From Anaeropeptidivorans aminofermentans (GTDB lineage: Bacteria; Bacillota; Clostridia; Lachnospirales; UBA5962): 64,000 nt of DNA. The notes beneath the pieces were generated by a model, which was not told the DNA's origin, did not search any database, and saw only the letters and a program-made list of their open reading frames with translations. The stretch spans positions 3,472,001 to 3,536,000 of the forward strand of contig NZ_OW711693.1 in the NCBI RefSeq assembly GCF_940670685.1, given 5' to 3'. Position 1 is the first letter of the stretch; every line of letters starts with the position of its first letter. Position numbers and translations under genes: made by a program. Shown here piece by piece: positions 16,308-25,500 of this stretch.

Positions 16308-17399
16308 ATGAAACATATTGTAACACCAATGATAGCTTTAGCACTTTCTGTAAGCCTTTTAAGCGGCTGCGGATCAAAAAGCAATGAGGTTCCTGTGTCT
16401 TCTCCTGCGGCAGAAGCTCCTTCCGAAAAGGCTTCCGAAGAAAAGACTGAAACCCCTTCAGAAAACCCAGCCCCTTCCGAAGAAGCTAAGGAAAATGCAA
16501 CCGTATATCCTTTCTCTATTACCGTTCACGATCAGGAAGGCCTTGAACATGAGCAGGTATTTAATGAATCCCCTAAAAAAGCAGTTACAAACAATCAGGC
16601 TTCTACAGAGCTTCTTTTAGCCCTTGGCCTTGAGGAATTTGTGATAGGAACCGGTGATATTGATAACGACGTTCTGCCTGAGCTTCAGGAGGCCTACGAT
16701 AAAATACCTGCCATAGCGGAAAAAGGACAGGTTGCCAAGGAAGTCGTTATCGGTGCCGACCCTGATTTTGTAATCGGCAGGGCGATGTCCTTTACAGACG
16801 AAAGATACGGAATTATTGGGGCCCTTAACGAAATGGGAATCAATACCTATGTTCAGGAAGCAAGCTTAATGAATATTAAGCAGACATTAGATAATATTAT
16901 TTTAGACGTTAGAAACGTAGGAAAAATATTTGACATTCAGGATAAAGCAAATGAATTTGCCGACTCTCTTCAGAAGAGACTGGATACCATTAAAGAAAAG
17001 ACCTCTGCCATAGAAGGTGACCCTGCAAAGGTAATGTTTATGGTTAAATATGTAGGCGGCGAATTCAGCGTATTCGGGCAGAATGCTTCCCTTCAGACAA
17101 AAATGCTTGAAGATATGAACGCCGTTAATGTGGCTGAAAAGGGCGGTACTTTAAGCGCAGAAAACCTGATTGCGTTAAATCCCGATGTTATTATTTACGT
17201 AACAGCAAATAATAACGCTGAAACAGATAAAACAGCTATAGAGGATATGCTTGCAAACGAAACCATATCAAGCGTTTCAGCCATAGCCAACAAAAGAATC
17301 GCAACTGTAGAATATACTGAGCTTATGGGCTACGGCTTCAGAACATTTGATGCAATGGAAAAAATAGCAAAGGCCGTTTATCCTGATATATTTGAATAA
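16308..17399 (+). CDS. Substrate-binding lipoprotein of the iron/siderophore importer
   Basis: 363 residues with a lipoprotein signal peptide whose lipobox (LLSGC) puts the acylated cysteine near residue 22. A Pro/Glu/Ser-rich linker follows, then a Peripla_BP_2 domain starting near residue 70 with SPKKAVTNNQASTELLLALG and ending FRTFDAMEKIAKAVYP. It captures the ligand outside the membrane and delivers it to the FecCD permease. I start at the ATG at 16308 because AAAGGAG lies 5 bp upstream; a TTG at 16293 overlaps that site and is rejected. The gene is 447 bp from the ATPase because of a repeat insertion, so it may also have its own promoter. Confidence 0.88.
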   Translation: MKHIVTPMIALALSVSLLSGCGSKSNEVPVSSPAAEAPSEKASEEKTETPSENPAPSEEAKENATVYPFSITVHDQEGLEHEQVFNESPKKAVTNNQASTELLLALGLEEFVIGTGDIDNDVLPELQEAYDKIPAIAEKGQVAKEVVIGADPDFVIGRAMSFTDERYGIIGALNEMGINTYVQEASLMNIKQTLDNIILDVRNVGKIFDIQDKANEFADSLQKRLDTIKEKTSAIEGDPAKVMFMVKYVGGEFSVFGQNASLQTKMLEDMNAVNVAEKGGTLSAENLIALNPDVIIYVTANNNAETDKTAIEDMLANETISSVSAIANKRIATVEYTELMGYGFRTFDAMEKIAKAVYPDIFE

Positions 17400-17451
17400 G
17401 ATTTTCAATTAATTTACTTATCGTCTTCATTTTACCTCTATTTACTATATT

Positions 17452-17484
17452 AAAAAGCAATATCCCACGGGATATTGCTTTTTA
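17452..17484 (+). terminator. Terminator of the iron importer
   Basis: AAAAAGCAATATCCC and GGGATATTGCTTTTT form a perfect 15-bp stem with a T-rich tail, 53 bp after the binding-protein stop. Confidence 0.9.
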
Positions 17485-17534
17485 TAATTAACAAAGATAC
17501 AAACTTATTTATTAACTATTATAAATTTAAAACT

Positions 17535-17672
17535 AAAGTAAATTTTATATAAAGAAATAGCAAAAGCCTATTCCCACCAGGCTCAAAAACACGGATTTCC
17601 TTCGGAAACAGTACATTTTTGAACCTGTGGGAATATACGGTTTTGCTATTGTTGAACTTTAAATTTACTATA
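17535..17672. repeat. A-type palindromic repeat
   Basis: AGTAAATTTTATATAAAG, AGCAAAAGCCTATTCCCAC and ATACGGTTTTGCTATTG, AACTTTAAATTTACTATA are the paired ends. The interior carries CTCAAAAACACGGATTTCC and GGAAACAGTACATTTTTGA, a second inner stem. It is directly followed by a long-form copy, making a tandem. Confidence 0.85.
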
Positions 17673-17986
17673 AATAATGACAAAGCCGTATATGCACTTG
17701 GCCTCAAAAATGCATTTTAGCAAAAATATTATAAATGGCCTTTTGGGAAACCACCTTTAATTAATTTTATATATGGATATTGCGGTAACGGTATAAAGGC
17801 AATTTCATTGTATTTCCAAAGGACGCCTGTATTTTTATACTAAGTTCACTTAAAAAGGATACTGGCTTATGCCAGTATCCTTTTTAAGTGAACGTTTTCT
17901 TATGGTTATCAAACATGTTTTTTGTTTGGCAACCATGAGCCTGCTAAGAATAGGCTTTTGCTGCTTCTTTATAATAAATTTACTAC
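17673..17986. repeat. Long-form palindromic repeat with a perfect 50-bp hairpin
   Basis: The order of blocks matches the copy at 42.5 kb: CAAAGCCGTATATGCAC, AAATGGCCTTTTGGGAAAC, GTATAAAGGCAATTTC, then the hairpin and TTTTCTTATGGTTATCAAAC, and finally AATAGGCTTTTGCTGCTTC and AATTTACTAC. The hairpin (17844-17893) has 23-bp exact arms, GTTCACTTAAAAAGG plus ATACTGGC and their complement, around a TTAT loop. The region has no gene. Confidence 0.85.
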
Positions 17987-18001
17987 ATCCATACTTTTTC
18001 T

Positions 18002-19582
18002 CTATAATTCCAATACCTTCGTTGCTATTTTTTCCCCAAACATCTCATCATGCTCTATAAATATCATCGTAGGCCGGTAACTTAAAATAAGCTCCTCTAT
18101 TTGTATTCTTGATATAATATCTACATAATTTAAAGGCTCATCCCAGATATAAATATGGGCCTTACCTGAAAGGCTTCTTGCAATCAAGAGCTTTTTTCGC
18201 TGGCCGGAGCTTAATTCTTCAATGTTTTTTTCAAAGCTTTCTCTCGGGAATCCCAGGTTCCTTAATATAGATTTAAAAAGAACCTCGTCAAGCTCCTCCT
18301 CTAATATAAACTCTTTCATACTGCCCTTTAAATAATCGGCGTTTTGGCTTACGTAGGATATGGTAAGACCCGGAGGCACATATAATTCTCCTTGAGTGAT
18401 TACAGCCTTTCCGCGGCCTGAAATAAGCCCTATTAAAGTGCTTTTTCCTTTCCCGTTCTTCCCCTTTACTAAAAGCCTATCGCCTTTAAAAAGCTGCATA
18501 TGAACATTCTCAAAAACCTCTTTATCTCCATATCCTGCCGAAAGGGATTTAATTTCAATATACAAATCCTTATGGTAATCTTTGCTTTGTATTTTCAGCT
18601 TGCCTTGCTTTTCTATATTTTTAAGCAGCGCTTTTTTCTCTTCCAAGGCATCATTGGCTCTTCTTTCAGCATTTTTGGATTTTTTCATTATTCTTGCAGC
18701 CTGAGCACCCACTGCTCCTCTGTCATACACATGGCTCCCTATTTTACTGGCTTCTAATTTATCCGACCATTGAGCCTTCTGCCTTGCAGATTCTGTAAGC
18801 CTGCTGATTTCTTTTTTTAGCTTCATATTTTGTTCAAGCTCAAAGCTATCCTGCCTATCTTTATTGAATTGCCATGAGCTGTAATTTCCCTTTTGAACCT
18901 CTATATTGTTTTTATTGATTACTAAAACATGGTCAATAATCTTATCCAGAAACGCCCTATCGTGGGAAACCACAATAAAGCCCTTTTTCCTGCTTAAATA
19001 ATCCGATACCTGATGCCTGCCCTCCAAATCAAGATGGTCCGTAGGCTCATCTATCAGAAGAAAGTTATCCTTCCTTAAAAACAATCCTGAAAGCAAGGCC
19101 TTTGTTCTTTCACCATTGCTTAAGGTATTGAAGGGCCTATTCAGAATATCCTCTGTCAGACCTAACATGGAAGCTTCCTTCTGAATCTTTTCATCAATAA
19201 TATAGCCGTCCATTAAATTAAACTTCTCTAAAACTTCCCCATATTCATAAAGAGCTTCTTCTGTTCCCTTTTCTATTAAAGCCTCCATCTTTCTTTGCAT
19301 TTCTTCAAATGGCCCTATGGATTCTCTTATTACAGTAAGGGTTTCTCTTTCCTCATTATAAACGGGAAATGGAAAATAAGTGAAATCTACCGACGAAGAT
19401 ATTTCTCCCTGATAAGAATATCTTCCCATCAAGAGGTTTAAAAACGTAGTTTTCCCTCTGCCATTTCGCCCTATGAAGCCAAGCTTCCAATCGGTATCAA
19501 TCTGAAAAGACGTATTCTCAAATATATTTTCATAACTCCCCTCATAACTGAAGGTAAGGCCTTTTACATTTATAAGCGACAT
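18002..19582 (-). CDS. ABC-F ribosome-protection protein (antibiotic resistance type)
   Basis: 526 residues with two ABC domains and no membrane segments. Walker A motifs are GRNGRGKT near residue 37 and GKNGKGKST near residue 345. The signatures are LSNGERTKALL and LSSGQRKKLLIARSL. A long basic coiled linker (SRLTESARQKAQWSDKLEASK region) between the domains would reach into the ribosomal P-site/exit-tunnel area. The start MSLINVKGLTFSYEG and interior resemble the Lsa/CplR-type group that protects against lincosamides, pleuromutilins and streptogramin A; the exact subgroup is from memory. I start at 19582, eight bases after AAAGGAGG, and reject an upstream TTG extension of 43 codons. A full attenuator lies upstream, as is usual for inducible ABC-F resistance genes. 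Confidence 0.88.
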   Translation of the reverse strand: MSLINVKGLTFSYEGSYENIFENTSFQIDTDWKLGFIGRNGRGKTTFLNLLMGRYSYQGEISSSVDFTYFPFPVYNEERETLTVIRESIGPFEEMQRKMEALIEKGTEEALYEYGEVLEKFNLMDGYIIDEKIQKEASMLGLTEDILNRPFNTLSNGERTKALLSGLFLRKDNFLLIDEPTDHLDLEGRHQVSDYLSRKKGFIVVSHDRAFLDKIIDHVLVINKNNIEVQKGNYSSWQFNKDRQDSFELEQNMKLKKEISRLTESARQKAQWSDKLEASKIGSHVYDRGAVGAQAARIMKKSKNAERRANDALEEKKALLKNIEKQGKLKIQSKDYHKDLYIEIKSLSAGYGDKEVFENVHMQLFKGDRLLVKGKNGKGKSTLIGLISGRGKAVITQGELYVPPGLTISYVSQNADYLKGSMKEFILEEELDEVLFKSILRNLGFPRESFEKNIEELSSGQRKKLLIARSLSGKAHIYIWDEPLNYVDIISRIQIEELILSYRPTMIFIEHDEMFGEKIATKVLEL

Positions 19583-19882
19583 AATGCTTCCTCCTTTTGC
19601 TTTCAGAAGGTTATTTTGTCTGGGTTCAGCAGTAATACTTTTTATTAAGTGAAAATCATATTTTCTTTTACTTAAGCCCACTATACCTGTGGCATAAAAG
19701 CACTTTGGCAATTTATTTTATCCTTAGCAAACTCAAAATAATATAAATGTAAGCTTATAAATCATTTAAATCATTTTTAAGTATACGCTCTTTTATGGTT
19801 ACCAAACTCATTTTTAAGTTGATTACTCATAAGCAATTAGAAAATATTTTAATTTCACTTTTCCCAAGGCCTTTGCATCTGC

Positions 19883-19962
19883 AAAAAAATAGCCTCAGGC
19901 ACATGTTAATCCTGAGGCTTAAAAGTACAACAAAAAAGGACCCCAAAAGGTATGATTAACAT
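19883..19962 (-). promoter_or_regulatory. Transcription attenuator (terminator/antiterminator) of the ABC-F gene
   Basis: On the minus strand, AGCCTCAGG (19911-19919, read right to left) pairs with CCTGAGGCT (19891-19899) and is followed by ATTTTTTT, an intrinsic terminator. Upstream, ATGTTAATC (19954-19962) is exactly complementary to GATTAACAT (19903-19911), which overlaps the base of the terminator's ascending arm. Formation of that alternative stem would prevent termination. The ABC-F ribosome-binding site is about 300 nt further on; the gap between holds no gene. Confidence 0.75.
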
Positions 19963-20000
19963 TCCTGCATAACAAAATAACCCTTAATAAGTTAAATTAA

Positions 20001-20021
20001 TTAGCAAGAATGATCTATCAT
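20001..20021 (-). CDS. Six-residue leader peptide of the ABC-F attenuator
   Basis: A minimal reading frame, MIDHSC followed by TAA, has a strong ribosome-binding site (GAAGGAG) nine bases upstream. It lies just after a good promoter and just before the antiterminator. A ribosome stalled by drug on this leader would favour the antiterminated structure and switch on the ABC-F gene. Too short to prove by composition; position and Shine-Dalgarno are the evidence. Confidence 0.6.
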   Translation of the reverse strand: MIDHSC

Positions 20022-20059
20022 TTTTTCAGCTCCTTCAATAATCAAAATAGAATAGTTTT

Positions 20060-20088
20060 ATAATAAACGATTTCTATAGTTTTGTCAA
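20060..20088 (-). promoter_or_regulatory. Promoter of the ABC-F leader
   Basis: TTGACA (20083-20088), a 17-bp spacer and TATTAT (20060-20065) on the minus strand. The start point would be about 15-20 bp ahead of the leader-peptide ribosome-binding site. Confidence 0.8.
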
Positions 20089-20419
20089 ATTTTTGTGCGG
20101 TAAAATTTTTCCTTTTTATTGGGGTTTTTGAAAAGAATGTATATTTAAAATTATATTTGGTTTCATAAAATAAGATAATTTAACTTGCAAACTGGGTTCT
20201 TATGGAATTTTAAATCTTATTTAATTAGGTTCTGCTGCCTAATTTTATTAACAGCATAGTGAAAATTAAAAGCTACAGAACCCTATACATAGCCCATTAG
20301 CTGCTCTTAAATTCCTTGATAAACTTCCCTTTAACTCATAAAAATAAATAGGATAAAATTTATTTGGTATTTGTTTTACAGACGGAAACATCCATCAGGT
20401 TGATTTAGAGCAATTTTAA

Positions 20420-20688
20420 AAAAAGTTTATAAAGATAAAATTGATAAAAAGTTTAACATCACGGATATTTATAAAAAATTCTGTTATCTATACGGCGAAT
20501 TACAGAGGCCTGTGACACATATACAAAAAAAGAAGATTTAAGAAAAGAACTAGCCGATATAGCTATTTATTGGGACTTTCAGAAACCCTTGGCATTGACT
20601 TTGAAAATGAAATATAAAGAAAATAGATAGAAGCGAACACAGACAACATATTCAAAAGGACGGCGTTTCTATAAAAATCAGTGAATGA
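20420..20688 (+). pseudogene. Decayed MazG-like nucleotide pyrophosphohydrolase
   Basis: Three frames together spell one protein: FNITDIYKKFCYLYGELQRP, then DLRKELADIAIY, then LLGLSETLGIDFENEI, a stop, and KIDRSEHRQHIQKDGVS. The middle part (ELAD-IAIYLLGL-ETLGIDFE-EI) is the helix pattern of MazG-like NTP pyrophosphohydrolases, with the metal-binding E..D motif still visible. At least two frameshifts and two stops break it and no start with a ribosome-binding site is present. The remaining sequence between 20100 and 20895 shows no other gene. Confidence 0.55.
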
Positions 20689-20895
20689 CAGAGAATAAGT
20701 TGCACCGTCTCTAATTTCTGGCTAAAGTTTTTCTTACCTTAATAGATAGCATCAATATATTCAAAGATTTTTCATCTATTCTTAATTTGATTATTTTTCC
20801 ACAATACTATAAAATTAAACCAGATACTTAAATATCCTTCTCTAGGAATGTTTTATATGGCCTATAAAACACAAAAAATTGAATCGAGGTGTAAA

Positions 20896-21891
20896 ATGGC
20901 AATACTTATTACAGGAGGCGCCGGCTATATAGGAAGCCATACAGCAGTCATGCTTTTGGAAAAAGGATTTGACATCGTAATCTGCGATAATTTTTCAAAT
21001 TCAAGTAACGACGTCATAGAGAAAATTAAAAAGATTACCGGCAAGGATTTTAATTTTTATAATATCGACCTTCGCAGCAAATCAGATATAGATCATCTTT
21101 TTCAAACAGAAAAAATCGACTCAGTAATTCATTTTGCTGCCTTAAAGGCCGTAGGCCAATCTGTGCAGAAGCCTTTATATTACTATGAAAACAATCTATG
21201 CTCCACTATAAATCTCCTTCATATAATGGACAATCATCATGTCAAAAACCTTATATTCAGCTCTTCTGCAACTGTTTACGGCGACAAGGCAACGCCTCCC
21301 TATAAAGAGGACAGTGAAACCTCCGCCACAAATCCTTATGGCCAGTCGAAAATAATGATTGAGCGAATGCTTGAAGACCTTCATCATTCCGATGATAGCT
21401 GGAATATTATTTCTCTAAGATATTTTAATCCTTTAGGCGCTCATTCTTCCGGCCTTATAGGAGAAAACCCTCAGGGAATACCCAATAATCTTCTTCCTTA
21501 TATTGCTCAGGTGGCTTCCGGTAAGCTGCCGGAACTTAAAGTCTTCGGAAATGATTACGATACACCCGACGGAACCGGCATAAGAGACTACATTCACGTA
21601 TGCGACCTTGCAGAAGGCCATATTAAGGCCCTTATGAAGCTAAAAGGAAGCCCCGGCTATGATGTATATAATCTAGGCACGGGAAAAGGTGCAAGCGTTT
21701 TGGAGCTTATCTCTGCCTTTGAAAACGCCAATGGAATAAAAATACCCTATACAATAACCGAAAGACGTCCGGGCGACACGCCATTATCCATTGCAGATGT
21801 GGAAAAAGCTGAAAAAGAGCTTGATTTCAAAGCTACAAGAACATTACAAGATATGTGCCGCGATACATGGAACTTCCAGAAAAGTTTATAG
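20896..21891 (+). CDS. galE: UDP-glucose 4-epimerase
   Basis: 331 residues of the extended short-chain dehydrogenase fold. The NAD-binding motif is GGAGYIGSH at the N-terminus. The catalytic Ser/Thr region is FSSSATVYGDKATPPYKED and the catalytic pair lies in YGQSK. It interconverts UDP-glucose and UDP-galactose in the cytoplasm, feeding cell-wall and surface-glycan synthesis as well as galactose use. I start at 20896, seven bases after GAGGTG; the in-frame extension upstream has no ribosome-binding site. It is a single-gene unit ended by a hairpin. Confidence 0.95.
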   Translation: MAILITGGAGYIGSHTAVMLLEKGFDIVICDNFSNSSNDVIEKIKKITGKDFNFYNIDLRSKSDIDHLFQTEKIDSVIHFAALKAVGQSVQKPLYYYENNLCSTINLLHIMDNHHVKNLIFSSSATVYGDKATPPYKEDSETSATNPYGQSKIMIERMLEDLHHSDDSWNIISLRYFNPLGAHSSGLIGENPQGIPNNLLPYIAQVASGKLPELKVFGNDYDTPDGTGIRDYIHVCDLAEGHIKALMKLKGSPGYDVYNLGTGKGASVLELISAFENANGIKIPYTITERRPGDTPLSIADVEKAEKELDFKATRTLQDMCRDTWNFQKSL

Positions 21892-21918
21892 GCTGTTTAA
21901 TTGAATATTGAATTGAAA

Positions 21919-21949
21919 GAGGGCGATGCTAGCATCTCCCCCCTTTTTT
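21919..21949 (+). terminator. Terminator of galE
   Basis: GGGCGATGCT and AGCATCTCCC form a stem followed by CCCTTTTTT. The core GGCGATGCTAGCATC recurs in a second hairpin at 22219-22246. Confidence 0.75.
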
Positions 21950-22026
21950 GACTAAAACCGACTAATTATGATATATACTGCAATATTAGAATTTTCAAAA
22001 AATTATATCTTATTCCACTTCCTAAT

Positions 22027-22170
22027 ATGTTTGAGCAAAATAATAAGCGTGTTCATCTAGAAGATATTATTCCATACAAACCCACAGAAGTCCATTGTAG
22101 AAATCAATATGCAAGCACCCATATAGCCTTTGTAATTGGCTTAAGACAATTAATACCACCTACACCATAA
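22027..22170 (+). other. Short open frame, probable gene fragment
   Basis: A 47-codon frame (starts MFEQNNKRVHLEDIIPYKP, continues CRNQYASTHIAFVIGL) has protein-like composition but no ribosome-binding site. I do not recognise it. It lies between two direct repeats and is best read as a remnant of a lost gene. Confidence 0.3.
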
Positions 22171-22189
22171 TGCATGAAACATATAAAAT

Positions 22190-22297
22190 TTCAATTTTTA
22201 AATTGGATATTAGATTTTAAGGGGGCGATGCTAGCATCGCCTCCTTAATACAATTGCTTTTTGAAATATAAAATTTCAAAGAATTTATAATTTATAG
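22190..22297. repeat. Second copy of a galE-terminator-containing direct repeat
   Basis: The stretch AAATTGGATATTAGA, GGGGGCGATGCTAGCATC, AAATATAAAATTTCAAA matches 21892-22010 in the same order. Each copy carries a hairpin; here it is 22219-22246, a near-perfect palindrome (AAGGGGGCGATG with its partner CATCGCCTCCTT). The duplication brackets the gene fragment at 22.0-22.2 kb. Confidence 0.6.
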
Positions 22298-22428
22298 TAA
22301 TTTCTTATAAAGAAGAAACAAATGCCTATTTCGATAGCCTTAAAGCACAGTTTCCCTTTGAGAAACAGTACATTTTCAAAGCAACGTAAATTATAGTTTT
22401 CTTCCTATTTTATTTTAAATCTACTATA
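22293..22428. repeat. A-type palindromic repeat downstream of the S-layer-like gene
   Basis: Ends TATAGTAATTTCTTATAAAG and TTTTAAATCTACTATA; inner stem GCACAGTTTCCC/GAAACAGTACATTTTC. It sits beyond the terminators of both converging genes. Confidence 0.8.
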
Positions 22429-22460
22429 TTAATTTACCCTTAACCAGAATTTTTCCAACA

Positions 22461-22487
22461 AAAAACCGGTCCATAGGACCGGTTTTT
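22461..22487 (-). terminator. Terminator of the larger S-layer-like gene
   Basis: AAAAACCGGTCC and GGACCGGTTTTT, a perfect 12-bp stem with T tail on the minus strand, 20 bp past the stop. Confidence 0.92.
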
Positions 22488-22507
22488 ATTATAAGCCTAA
22501 GGCTTAA

Positions 22508-25500
22508 TTATTTTGCTTCAGCTGCATTGTAAGTAGCTGTTGATGTAGCTGCATCCCAACCAACTGTTACGTTGAAAGCTTCGCCTAATGCACGGAAAGG
22601 TATGAAAGCTCTTTCGCTTGTGATTTCAGCTGCTACTGGTAATCCATCTGGGCTTACCATAGGAACGCTTACACCGTTTACAAGGTAGTTAGTGTTTCCA
22701 ATCTGGAACTGAACGATACGAGTACCAGCGTCTACAGTAACTGTCTTGTTAGCATCATCCCATTTAACTGTTTCATCTGCAAGGCCGAGAGCGTTAGCTA
22801 CGAATCTTACAGGAACCATAGTTGAGTTGCTTGCTGTTGAAACATAAGCTGCAACAGGCATTGTGAAATCTTGATCGTTGATCTTGATTACAGGGTTGCC
22901 GATTGTAACTTTAACAGTGTTCTTGAATTCAGAACTTGCATCGTTAGCTACAGTTACAACGTTGATGTACTTAGCGGAAACGCCAGGTACTGTAAATAAG
23001 TCGTTCTGGTTTACAAACTTAGTTTCGTCATTTTCAGCAAGCTGATAGTAGTTCTGAGCGATTGCATTGCCCCATACTACTAAATCAATACCTCTGTCCT
23101 CAGAAGCGGAAAGGTTGGAGTAAGGAACGTTTCTGCTTACCTTAACCTGAACGTTTGAGAAGGAAATTGTTGAAGCTTCGTCAGATTCTCTGTCGATTTC
23201 AAATGTAATCTGGCCTTCTGTCTTAGTGTTAGCGTTAGGTCTTGTAGAAAGAACGCTTGATGTTGTAACGTTAGAAATCTTAAGATCTCCTTCAGTTACT
23301 TTAGCTGTGAAGCCTTTAGCGATTTCCATATCGATAGAGATACCGTCTGTGATAGATACTCTAACTTCTTTGCCTTTAAGAAGGTTGCCAGCTGCTGTCT
23401 CAGTGATGGAGAAGTCGCTAACTGTAAAGTACTGATAGCCTACCTGAACTTCAGATACTTTATCAACTTTAACTTCAACAGGCTTAATAGCCTTAGCTAT
23501 TGTTACTTTTGGATAATCTTCATTTGTTGATTTTTCTACTGCAGAACCGCTAAGTGTAAGGTCGATGTCGCCTTCAAAATTAACAGCCATACCTAACCAT
23601 AAGTCTAACTCAAAGCTAGCCTTTTTATCTTTTTCAATCTTAAGGTTTGTGATGATAAGTTCGTTATCGTCTACAGTTACTCTGTTTACTTTCTTCTGAG
23701 TGTTGTAGTAGATAGCGTCTTTGTCTCCAGTTGTACCTTCCTGAAGTGCTGTTTTGGAATCATCAATAAGGTTTGTAATCTTATCGAATTTAGCCTTAAG
23801 GATTGTTACGTCCTCTGGAAGAGTTAATTTAGTAGTTCTTTCTGCCCACCAAGCAGCAGGTATTTTTTCAGAAACTTTTACTCTTGCAGCTTTGTGGTAT
23901 TCATCGTCAAGATTGTCGTCCATACCGGCAAAAGCTTTCTTATTATCAGCATATTTTACATTGCCTTCTAAACGGCCGGAAACTAAAGTAGGGATAGCAT
24001 CTTTAGTTCTCTTAAGCTCGATTGTGTAATCAGAAGCTGTAGCTACCTTGAAGGATTCTTCTGTGTAGATTGTTGAAGAACCATAGTTGTCGATCGTTAA
24101 GTTCACATCGCCTGTTTTGATGGTTTCTTCATCTTCAGCTACTAATACAACACCTTCTATATAAAGAGCACCTTTTACGTCTGTAGATTGATTGATACCC
24201 TTAATATTGAATAATAATGTAGAGTGGTCTATTTTATCTCTTCTATCGTCATAATCTACGGTAGAGGCACTTATGTTTCCTGAAAGACCAGGCTCAATAC
24301 CAATCTTAATCTTGCTTACGCTTGTGAATTCATAGCCCTTAGGAGCTTTTAAGTAGAAAGAGCCATCTTTGATAGAAGCAAGCTTCTTCTCTTCGATGAT
24401 GATTCTCTTAAGCTCGAACTGGCTTCTTGCTGTTACAGTATCTTTAACATAAGCTTTTGTTTTTCCGTCTGCTTTTGAAGCAAATACATGTGATGTTTCG
24501 GAAATTGTAGTGTTACCTGCATCAGATACACGGATTCTGTACTCATCTTTGTCGCCAACTAATTCAACAACGATAGGAATATAGATTGAAGCACCTGCGC
24601 CAGCATTTGCAGATATTCTTACAGTAGCTGTTGTAAGTCCGCTGCCGATTGATAAAGTATAAGGAACTTCTCCTGCAGCAGTTCTTGTATAAACTTTACT
24701 GTTTTCGTCATAGCTACCAACAGTTGGATCGTATGCCTTTATCTCATCTTTTGTGCTGTCTGTTGTGCTAACTACTACTTCTATAAGAGAGTCAACGCTA
24801 TCAACTGCAACAGAGTCATCTGAAAAGTCACTTTTTCCACTATTGTAAGTAACAACAACATCGCTAACTTTGCTGTCAAGAGCCCTAAGTTCTCTAAGTA
24901 AAGATGCTTTCCATGCTTTAAGGTCCGCTACTGTACTTCCTGATGCAGAAGGCACTGTCTCCTGAACTACATAACGGAACTCATTCTCTATTGCACTTAC
25001 AGTAGCTTCTCTAGTAGGAAGAGCTTTATACTCTACTTCTACTGTAACATCAGCAGGATCAACAGATGCGCCACTGGTTGTTATTGTAGTTACATCATCA
25101 TCATTCCAGAAAACTTTAACAACTACATTTGTTCCTTTAGAACCAACTGCAGTATTTATAGCAGTAGTTACAGAAGTTAAATAACCTGCAAGATCAGTGT
25201 CTACAGTACCCGCAAACGCTGCAACAGTTGAAGAATGTGCAGTATTAAATGACGCAAGGCTATCATAAGTCTTTACATCACTAACAACTACCATTACTGA
25301 GTCAATAGATTTAAAAGAAGCAGTACCACTACCTGGAGTAGCAGCATTTATAGTTACTTTAGTATCATCAGTAAGAGTATACTTAATAACTACATCCTCA
25401 ACTTCAACAGGATAATTATCATCAGCTGTTTGAAGTTCAGTCAGTAAATTGGTTCTGTAAGTTCTAATATTGGATTCGTCAACACTTACTGAAGGAACGA

